From contig DAIQAV010000133.1 in assembly GCA_036781505.1 (NCBI GenBank), positions 1-6,880 on the forward strand: a stretch of 6,880 bases of DNA. Direction: 5' to 3'. Shown one piece after another: positions 1 through 4,266 of this stretch. Origin of the DNA: FEN-680 sp036781505 (lineage in GTDB: Bacteria; Actinomycetota; Geothermincolia; Fen-727; Anoxymicrobiaceae). The notes under the pieces are model-generated. The model ran no database searches, was not told where the DNA came from, and was given only the letters and a program-made list of their open reading frames with translations. The first letter of the stretch is position 1, and each line of letters starts with the position of its first letter. The position numbers and the translations under genes were made by a program.

Positions 1-608
1 GTGTAGATGTTCTGGCCCAGCCCGGTCTTGAAGAGCGATGCCTCCAGGTCGTGGGTGGCAAGCGCGTTGCCCGCGAGCACGGCGTCGACGAAGCCGCCGC
101 GGATCAGGGCGGACATCGCCTCGCGCGAGTCGTGGTCGAACGCCACCGCCGGCCCCAGCACCCACACCACGTAGCCGTTGGCCCGCTCGAACTCGAGAAG
201 GTCGTAGAGGGTGTTGTAGTCCCTGGAGTAGGCGGTCTCGCGCGTCCTGCCGAAGGGCTCGCTGGAGCGACCCGCGTCGCCGGTGAAGCCCGAGGCGTGC
301 ACCAGGATGCCCTGCGAGCCGTCCTCGGCGCGGCCGACTACGACCCGCTCGCCGGGCTCGAGCCTCCTGAACTCCTTGACCTCCAGCGAGCCGTCCCCGC
401 GAACGACGATCACACAGTCCATGCGGCTCTCGGTCGCGAGCGCCCATCCGCCGGAGACCTTCACGCACTCGGGGTAGATGGTGGTCGCGTGGTAGCCCTC
501 GGGGGCGACGCCGGGTGAGGCGACCGCAAGGAGCGCCGCGTCCGGGCAGGAGGCCAGAGGCTCCGTCCCCAGGGCGGGCTCGTGGTAATCCGGTAGCGTG
601 AAAGGCAC
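1..608 (-). CDS. Archaeal-type ornithine cyclodeaminase / LOR-SDH (TIGR00300-like) family protein, 3' part outside window
   Basis: The GTG start (608-606) is preceded by GGGGAGG six bases upstream. An in-frame TGA (the stop of the upstream gene) lies 12 bases before it, so no earlier start is possible. About 202 codons are visible. The stretch PEGYHATT (residues 36-43), then SRMDC (61-65) and a GERVVVG segment (86-92), matches the domain of the TIGR00300/ArgZ-AgrE family that usually reads PEGFYSTTNLP...EMDC. A Rossmann-like part follows, with VVWVLGPAVAFDH (147-159) and the family signature DAVLAGNALATHDLEASLF (175-193). Known members are archaeal ornithine cyclodeaminases (ornithine to proline plus ammonia, NAD-dependent) and the C-terminal half of cyanobacterial ArgZ/AgrE. 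The roughly 100-residue LOR/SDH domain normally preceding this region is absent: only about 35 unrelated residues stand before the first match. Family membership is fairly sure; substrate is inferred. The gene is probably translationally coupled to the DUF1622 gene upstream. Confidence 0.82.
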   Translation of the reverse strand, partial: MPFTLPDYHEPALGTEPLASCPDAALLAVASPGVAPEGYHATTIYPECVKVSGGWALATESRMDCVIVVRGDGSLEVKEFRRLEPGERVVVGRAEDGSQGILVHASGFTGDAGRSSEPFGRTRETAYSRDYNTLYDLLEFERANGYVVWVLGPAVAFDHDSREAMSALIRGGFVDAVLAGNALATHDLEASLFKTGLGQNIY

Positions 609-620
609 CCGGTCCTCCCC

Positions 621-1067
621 TCAGCCTTCGGGGGGCTGACTGTCCCGCGAAGCGGCTTGCCCCCTCGAGGGCGGCGGCGCGCCCCGAGGAGCCTGCCAGG
701 GCCAGCGCCCCTCGATCTCCATCGAGAGCCCCCAGGAGAGGAACGACCGGATGATCACCAGTATCGCCAGGGTGCCCAGGTTGTAGAACGTAGGTGAGAC
801 CGCGACCGTTCGGATGATGTCTCCCGCGATCAGGAACTCCAGGCCGATGAGGATGCTCCTGCCCAGGCTCTGCCGGTAGAACTTGAAAGGCTCGTCTATC
901 CGGGTCTGTCCGGGCTTGCCGCGCCACTGCTTCCACTCGTCTATGAGGAACATCACCGAGGAGGCCAACAGGCCGATGATGATGATGCCGACGCCAAAAC
1001 CGTCGACGATCTTGCTGACGTTCTCCATTATTGTGTGGAAGCTCATGGCCCCGCCGTCCCGCTGCAT
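621..1067 (-). CDS. DUF1622-family small integral membrane protein
   Basis: This 148-residue protein has three predicted membrane segments: about residues 22-42 (GFGVGIIIIGLLASS region), 66-86 (YRQSLGRSILIGLEFLIAGD region) and 94-112 (GTLAILVIIRSFLSW). The segment LGRSILIGLEFLIAGDII, followed by an RTFLS-like helix and EIEGRWPW, is the typical DUF1622 signature. The function of the family is unknown. The C-terminal 25 residues are Pro/Arg/Gly-rich and look disordered. The start is uncertain: ATG at 1067 and ATG at 1046 (MSFHTIMEN) both lack a strong Shine-Dalgarno site, and the conserved part begins after the second. Twelve bases separate its stop from the next gene (1-608), so the two are probably cotranscribed. 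It is divergent from the selenoprotein gene. Confidence 0.87.
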   Translation of the reverse strand: MQRDGGAMSFHTIMENVSKIVDGFGVGIIIIGLLASSVMFLIDEWKQWRGKPGQTRIDEPFKFYRQSLGRSILIGLEFLIAGDIIRTVAVSPTFYNLGTLAILVIIRSFLSWGLSMEIEGRWPWQAPRGAPPPSRGQAASRDSQPPEG

Positions 1068-1132
1068 TCCGACCGCTCGGGAGTAACTTCAGCAGAGCAG
1101 GTGACTAACCTCCTCGCGCGGGCGCCGCGCGA

Positions 1133-1140
1133 AGTATAAT
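1133..1140. promoter_or_regulatory. Promoter -10 region between divergent genes
   Basis: A perfect TATAAT lies at 1135-1140 on the plus strand, 23 bases before the selenoprotein start, which predicts a leader of roughly 17 nt. No convincing -35 box is found 16-18 bp upstream. On the minus strand the overlapping bases 1138-1133 read TATACT, also a good -10, pointing toward the DUF1622 gene about 66-87 bp away. One near-symmetric element could therefore serve both directions. The plus-strand call is the stronger of the two. Confidence 0.6.
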
Positions 1141-1150
1141 GGGTCACGAT

Positions 1151-1158
1151 AAAGGAGG
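1151..1158 (+). promoter_or_regulatory. Strong Shine-Dalgarno site deciding the selenoprotein start
   Basis: AAAGGAGG stands five bases before ATG 1164. The in-frame GTG at 1158 overlaps this site and so cannot be the start; ATG 1164 is chosen. Confidence 0.85.
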
Positions 1159-1163
1159 TGTCC

Positions 1164-1763
1164 ATGAAGCTCTGGAAAGTCGGCGGCGCCGCGGCGATCG
1201 GCCTCGGCATCGCCTCGCGCGTCGCCAGGCGAGACGGAGAAACGGTTGCCAGCATGCACGAGCACGACTGGGAGGACGGCGGAGTCCCGGCGGGCGGAAG
1301 GCGCTACCGCAGCCCGGGTCAGCTCCTCCACCACCTGCGCGAGCTGCTTTCGATGCAGGAGGCGCTGGTCAGGATCTACATCCTGCGCGCCATGGACCCC
1401 GCTTTCCGGGAGCAGGTGATGATCGTCACCGCGGATGCCAACGGGTGTCCGCAGTGACTCTCCGCGCACTCGCGGTTCGGTCGGGCCGCAGGAATCACTC
1501 GCAAGCAACTGGCTGACCTCTTCGTTCTGGACCCCGCGTCCTTCGACGAGAAGACCCACTGCGCCCTGGTCTACGTGAGGTCGCTGCTGACGGAGCCCTC
1601 CGGCGTGCCGGCCGAGGTCGAGGAGAGGTTCTTCGCGCTCTGCGAGCCGGCTGAGAGGGAGTACGTGCTGGCTTCCATGAAGGGGATGTTCTGCACCAAC
1701 CTGCTGGTCAACACCTGGCGTGGGATGCTGCCGACCAGTGCCGATTCCTGCCCGATCTCCTGA
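1164..1763 (+). CDS. AhpD/carboxymuconolactone decarboxylase-fold selenoprotein (CPQU active site; UGA 1455-1457 read as selenocysteine)
   Basis: Read straight through TGA 1455-1457, the frame gives 199 residues. Before the TGA, residues 82-97 run FREQVMIV...NGCPQ; after it come LSAHSRFGRAAGIT. This is the AhpD/CMD active-site segment with the UGA at the second Cys of CxxC: Cys95, Sec98, His102 four residues on, and Glu83 twelve residues before Cys95, as in the Glu-Cys-Cys-His set of AhpD. The downstream half (KQLADLF, DEKTHCALVYVRSLLTE, MFCTNLLVNTWRG) is what homologues show after CxxC, and codon use stays coding-like to the final TGA. A GGUC-loop hairpin follows the UGA. The family performs thiol-dependent peroxide reduction or disulfide exchange; the partner and substrate are unknown here. 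Residues 1-50 are not recognised, with a short hydrophobic stretch at 6-17. A Cys-to-stop nonsense mutation is the main alternative. Confidence 0.85.
1472..1489 (+). promoter_or_regulatory. Bacterial SECIS-like hairpin for UGA 1455-1457
   Basis: Seven base pairs (1472-1478 with 1483-1489: four GC pairs, two U-G wobbles, one closing C-G) enclose the four-base loop GGUC at 1479-1482. The loop lies 21 nt after the UGA. Bacterial SECIS elements sit inside the coding region just downstream of UGA and present a G-G-U type apical loop to SelB; the E. coli fdhF element has the same GGUC in its loop at a similar distance. No clear bulged U is seen below the loop, although the two U-G wobbles fall at about that level. 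Confidence 0.7.
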
Positions 1764-1786
1764 CGGATGGGCGCCCCACAGGCACT

Positions 1787-1835
1787 ACTTATCCGATAGA
1801 AGGCGCGCGGCACACCATATATACTTGATCCGATA
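1787..1835 (+). promoter_or_regulatory. Probable promoter with flanking direct repeats, upstream of the membrane protein gene
   Basis: TATACT at 1820-1825 is a good -10, 31 bases before ATG 1856. No consensus -35 is evident. The motif ACTT-ATCCGATA occurs at 1787-1798 and again, with one extra G after ACTT, at 1823-1835. The second copy overlaps the -10 and the likely transcription start, and the spacing is about 37 bp. Such placement would suit an operator, but this is inference. No hairpin terminator for the selenoprotein gene is seen between 1764 and 1786. Confidence 0.4.
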
Positions 1836-1855
1836 AAACCGACCTGGAGGTGGCG

Positions 1856-2515
1856 ATGGACGAGGACAGGCTGGACATCGGTGAAGCCGTAAGTTACGGC
1901 TGGAACAGCATGAAGGAGAACGTGGGCTTCTTCGTCCTGGTGTTCCTGATCTTCTGGGTCGTCGAAGGCGTCTTCTACGGGATCGGCACCGCCTTCATCA
2001 AATACCCCGCGATCACCATCGTTCTCTACGTCGTCGGCTGGCTGCTCGCGATATTCATCCAGATGAGCGTCGTCAACATCACCCTGCGGCTCAACAAGGG
2101 AGGCGAGCCGGATTTCAAAGACATCTACTCGGCCGGCCCTTACTTCGGAAAGTTCATCCTGGCTGCCATCCTCTACGGGCTCCTGGTCCTGGCGGGTCTT
2201 ATCCTCTGCGTGATCCCCGGGATCTACTGGGCCATCAAGTACCACTTCTTCGGGTACTTCGTCCTTGAGCAGAACATGGATCCGCTGGACGCGCTCAAGC
2301 GGAGCGGCGAGATCACCAAGGGCTCGATGTGGAACCTGCTCCTGCTCTTCATAATCTTCATCGGGATAACGTTTGTCGGCGCGATCCTGTGCGGCATCGG
2401 GCTGCTGTTCTCGACGCCGATCGTAGTCATGGCCACGGTTTTCGCGTACAGGCGGCTGCTGGAGACCTCGCCGCAGGTCATTACCCCTGCCCCCGCGGCG
2501 CCGGCCGGAGAATAG
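1856..2515 (+). CDS. Polytopic membrane protein, DUF975/YciC-like
   Basis: The protein has 219 residues. ATG 1856 is chosen because GGAGG (1846-1850) lies five bases before it; the in-frame GTG at 1850 overlaps that site. Long hydrophobic stretches at about residues 24-48, 53-75, 98-128 and 158-196 suggest five to six transmembrane helices. The N-terminal DIGEAVSYGWNSMKENVG and the segment DALKRSGEITKG before the last hydrophobic pair are features of the loosely defined DUF975/YciC/GDPD-membrane-domain group, whose function is unknown. The C-terminus ends in a short Pro/Ala tail on the predicted cytoplasmic side. The gene appears monocistronic, with its own promoter and a strong terminator immediately after its TAG stop. 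No catalytic residues are recognised. Confidence 0.88.
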   Translation: MDEDRLDIGEAVSYGWNSMKENVGFFVLVFLIFWVVEGVFYGIGTAFIKYPAITIVLYVVGWLLAIFIQMSVVNITLRLNKGGEPDFKDIYSAGPYFGKFILAAILYGLLVLAGLILCVIPGIYWAIKYHFFGYFVLEQNMDPLDALKRSGEITKGSMWNLLLLFIIFIGITFVGAILCGIGLLFSTPIVVMATVFAYRRLLETSPQVITPAPAAPAGE

Positions 2516-2525
2516 ACAGATAGAG

Positions 2526-2563
2526 AAATGCACCACTGGGGTCAGGCATCGGTGGTGCATTTT
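2526..2563 (+). terminator. Rho-independent terminator after the membrane protein gene
   Basis: A perfect 11-bp inverted repeat (2526-2536 AAATGCACCAC with 2552-2562 GTGGTGCATTT) encloses a 15-base loop and ends in TTTT (2560-2563), 11 bases after the stop at 2515. The A-rich 5' arm could let it work weakly in the other direction as well. Confidence 0.85.
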
Positions 2564-2565
2564 CC

Positions 2566-2679
2566 TGTTGGCCGCTGCTGAAGACCGGGAAAACGGCCGG
2601 GGGGTAACCTGTCAGGTGGCCAGGTCCAGCAGGATCCCGCTGACGGTCCGTACGACAAGCAGCCGTACTTTGTCGGTTC
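2566..2679. other. Intergenic stretch without an intact gene
   Basis: No ORF with a ribosome site and coding character is found. Frame 2561 after its stop at 2579 encodes a short stretch ending PYDKQPYFVGS (stop 2681-2683). That stretch could be a displaced upstream piece of the SnoaL/NTF2-like fragment that follows, since YFVG-type segments occur there in that fold. This is speculative. Confidence 0.4.
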
Positions 2680-2865
2680 GTGATGGAGGACTACGAGCTG
2701 GTCGCGGCGTCCGACGACGTAGCGACTCTGACATATCACTGCTACGAGAGCATCACGTTTGAGGGAAGCGAGGTCCACGGGGAATTTCACGTCGCGGCGA
2801 CGGACAGGCGTCAGGACGGCCGCTGGTGGTTGCTGCTGTGGCAGATCACGCCGTTCAACGGATAA
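2680..2865 (+). pseudogene. Truncated SnoaL/NTF2-like (DUF4440-type) C-terminal fragment
   Basis: Sixty residues from ATG 2683 (GTG 2680 directly before it) read as the second half of a cone-shaped NTF2-like domain: MEDYELVAASDDVATLTYHC, then EVHGEFHVAATDRRQDGRWWLLLWQITPF, ending at TAA 2865. In DUF4440-like proteins this follows about 60 N-terminal residues carrying the first helices; these are missing, and an in-frame TGA stands at 2641-2643. The start has only a weak purine-rich site. I infer a decayed remnant. A genuine 60-residue half-domain protein is possible but less likely. It is convergent with the response regulator gene, 19 bp away. Confidence 0.6.
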
Positions 2866-2884
2866 GGCGGGCGGGACGCTGGCG

Positions 2885-3238
2885 CTACATAAGGATGACG
2901 TCAAGCACGTCGACCAGGACCACGGGGTCGAACGGCTTGTTGAGAAAGCACTCTATCCCGAGCTCCCTTGCCTCCTCGACCTTCTCCGGGTTCCCGTAAG
3001 CCGACATGATCACGACGGGAACGTCCGAGGATTTGCGAAGCTCGGTCAGCGCCTCTATGCCGTCCATGACCGGCATGATCAGGTCGAGGATGATGATGTC
3101 AGGGTTGTGTTCCTTCGCGGTCTTCAGACACTCTTTCCCATTGCTGGCGGATAGAACACTGTAATCGCGAGGCCCGAGGCTGTCCTTAATCCTCTCGACG
3201 GTGATGGGGTCATCGTCCACGACCAGTACTGTTCTCAT
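2885..3238 (-). CDS. Single-domain response regulator (CheY-like receiver)
   Basis: The 117 residues form one complete receiver domain with no output domain. The acidic cluster is Asp8-Asp9-Asp10 (VVDDDP), the phosphoacceptor is Asp52 in IILDLIMPVMDG, the switch Ser79 is in VIMSAYG, and the conserved Lys101 is in LNKPF. Stand-alone receivers act by phosphorylation-dependent protein binding or as phosphorelay intermediates. No histidine kinase is in the window, so the partner is unknown. The start ATG 3238 has only a modest upstream site (GGCGGGA). The gene lies 40 bp downstream of the frameshifted minus-strand gene and may share its transcript. Confidence 0.95.
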   Translation of the reverse strand: MRTVLVVDDDPITVERIKDSLGPRDYSVLSASNGKECLKTAKEHNPDIIILDLIMPVMDGIEALTELRKSSDVPVVIMSAYGNPEKVEEARELGIECFLNKPFDPVVLVDVLDVILM

Positions 3239-3278
3239 GCTTCCCGCCTCTGTTTATGCTTCTTCCGCTCTAAATGAC

Positions 3279-3769
3279 TTAACGGTAGCGGTACGCGTTA
3301 GTTACGGCCAGCCGGGAGAAATACTTGGGGTATCCTCTCCATCGAGAATGCTCGGGCATCCTCTCCTTCGATTCGACGGAGGCCGACTCACTCAGGAGAG
3401 GATACCCTCGTCCAAGCAGGTCCTGGTTGGCGAGGTTGGCGGTGCGTATCTCCTGCAAGGTCATGCCTGCGGTCCGGGGGGGCAGTATTCCCATCGCCCC
3501 CTGCATCCACACCGAGCCCGTCATCTTGACCTTGAAACCCATGTCCTTGAGCTGCGAGATGCCGAAGACAGACTCAACGTAGGTCTTGCCCATGTACTGG
3601 TACGGCGAGTTAGGGTTTTCGGTGAATCCCCAGGCCGGCAGCACCGGCGCCAGCTCGCAGCCCATGTCCTTGACCCTCTGCCAGACCGACTGCTGCTGGG
3701 TGAAGGGCGCCCCATCAAGACCAATAGCAGCAGGGCTGCGGCACCCGTGACCACCAGTCGCCTGAACAA
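3279..3769 (-). pseudogene. Probable frameshifted gene with signal-peptide-like N-terminus; family not recognised
   Basis: Frame from ATG 3665 down to TAA 3279 is strongly coding-like (GC-rich third positions) through CELAPVLPAWGFTENPNSPY, KTYVESVFGISQLKDMGFKV and MTGSVWMQGAMGILPP. The same frame continues upstream without a stop as DGAPFTQQQSVWQRVKDM, which looks like protein. A second frame supplies a typical start from TTG 3769 (GAGG nine bases before): LFRRLVVTGAAALLLLVLMG. Restoring one G in the GGGG run near 3704-3707 would join the two as LLLLVLMG-APFTQQQ. I infer a one-base deletion, or a sequencing error. The last 40 or so residues (after LANQDLLG) look less coding-like and contain the 13-bp repeats, so the original 3' end may also be lost. 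QLKDMGFKVKMTG is faintly DsrE-like, too weak to name. Confidence 0.5.
3328..3407. repeat. Three copies of a 13-bp motif, two direct and one inverted
   Basis: GGGTATCCTCTCC is at 3328-3340, GGGCATCCTCTCC (one change) at 3354-3366, and the exact reverse complement of the first at 3395-3407. The two direct copies start 26 bp apart and share WTCGA after the motif, giving 16 of 18 matching bases. Copies one and three can form a 13-bp stem with a 54-base loop. They lie in the 3' tail of the frameshifted minus-strand gene. A protein binding site or a recombination relic are both possible. Confidence 0.7.
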
Positions 3770-3820
3770 TGAACCAGCCTCGATTCGATCCAGCGCACCT
3801 GCGCGGCCTGCGAATGCAGG

Positions 3821-3837
3821 AAGGGGCCTGTCCCCTT
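3821..3837. repeat. REP-like palindrome (AAGGGG-CCTGT-CCCCTT)
   Basis: Six-bp arms (3821-3826 and 3832-3837) enclose CCTGT. On the minus strand it reads AAGGGGACAGGCCCCTT. The core GGGGACAGG with complementary flanks is a widespread short interspersed palindrome that is often multicopy and mobilised by REP-associated Y1 transposases. Only one copy is in this window. A TTT follows on the plus strand, but no gene ends there, so it is not a convincing terminator. Confidence 0.55.
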
Positions 3838-3875
3838 TAAGCGTTGCGTGCCCGCGCCTCCCGGCCAACGCAACC

Positions 3876-3881
3876 ATTATA
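3876..3881 (-). promoter_or_regulatory. Possible -10 element for the frameshifted minus-strand gene
   Basis: The minus strand reads TATAAT within TTTTATAATGG, about 107 bases before the TTG 3769 start. The -35 position (near 3899-3904) shows no TTGACA-like sequence. The palindrome at 3821-3837 would lie in the leader. Confidence 0.35.
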
Positions 3882-4127
3882 AAACGAATGGGAGGGCGCC
3901 GGAGGTTCGCGCGGGGCACAATGCCGCGTACAAAAGACAGCGCCGGCTCAGGGGGGCCGGCAGGGCGACCGTCTCCCGATCACCCCACGATTGCTTGCAC
4001 TACTTATCCCGGATCAAAGACATCACGGCTGATACTTGTCGTTCAGGCAACGGCGGGCATCGGAGGCTGACGGGAAATATCGGCGTGAAAATGGGTGAGG
4101 TCCAAGCAGGAGGATCAACCGGCGGGC
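3882..4127. other. Intergenic stretch without an intact gene
   Basis: Neither strand shows an ORF with both coding character and a ribosome site. The 13-base word GCACTACTTATCC at 3997-4009 also occurs at 1782-1794, near the membrane protein promoter. GATACT at 4032-4037 is a weak -10 candidate toward the copper oxidase gene. Confidence 0.4.
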
Positions 4128-4259
4128 GGAACAAAAAGAACGCTCCTGATTGTTTCCGGAAGCACGTGCGGGTGGCGCATGCTTGTCTTCATGCTGGAAA
4201 AGGAGGGATGTATCTGCGGGACCTTGGTAGTGGACTTGGTGTTGTTGATCCAAGGGGGT
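4128..4259 (+). pseudogene. Possible decayed response-regulator receiver fragment
   Basis: The frame open from GTG 4095 encodes, from 4128, GTKRTLLIVSGSTCGWRML, then VFMLEKEGCICGT and VDLVLLIQGG. This is laid out like a receiver domain: a TLLIV strand, a helix ending MLEKEG, then a DLVLL strand. However, the acidic pair is SG instead of DD, the phosphoacceptor position after DLVLL is Ile, and about 20 residues between helix one and strand three are missing. The frame then runs into the copper oxidase gene out of register. I infer a remnant. Chance resemblance cannot be excluded at this length. Confidence 0.4.
4252..4258 (+). promoter_or_regulatory. Shine-Dalgarno site of the multicopper oxidase
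   Basis: AAGGGGG lies eight bases before ATG 4267. It supports this start, which also places the twin-arginine motif at the very N-terminus. Confidence 0.75.
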
Positions 4260-4266
4260 TCGAGAC

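Noticed and set aside
51..518. Plus-strand ORF of 155 codons
   Set aside because: It is antisense to the clearly homologous cyclodeaminase-family gene, and the product is a low-complexity shadow.
1455..1457. TGA as an ordinary stop, giving a 97-residue hypothetical protein plus a separate small protein from GTG 1575
   Set aside because: The two pieces are in one frame and together restore the AhpD/CMD active site with correct spacing. GTG 1575 has no ribosome site, and the bases between 1458 and 1575 are as coding-like as the rest.
1571..2560. Long minus-strand ORF (329 codons)
   Set aside because: It is antisense to the selenoprotein 3' half and the membrane protein, its product is a low-complexity Asp/Glu/Val/Arg mix typical of a shadow frame, and it runs through the terminator.
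3821..3840. Palindrome plus TTT as a plus-strand intrinsic terminator
   Set aside because: No plus-strand gene ends upstream, the stem is only six bp and the T run is three. A REP-like palindrome fits better.
1782..4009. Shared 13-base word GCACTACTTATCC at 1782-1794 and 3997-4009 as a common operator
   Set aside because: One chance 13-base repeat in a window of this size is not unlikely (expected order of a few tenths), and the second copy is about 260 bp from the nearest start.
3201..4070. Plus-strand ORF of 289 codons
   Set aside because: It begins inside the antisense of the response regulator and shows no domain features. The minus strand explains the coding signal over its first half.
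4199..4210. AAAAGGAGGGATG as a ribosome site and start
   Set aside because: Spacing between GGAGG and ATG is only one base, and the frame from that ATG shows no coding character.
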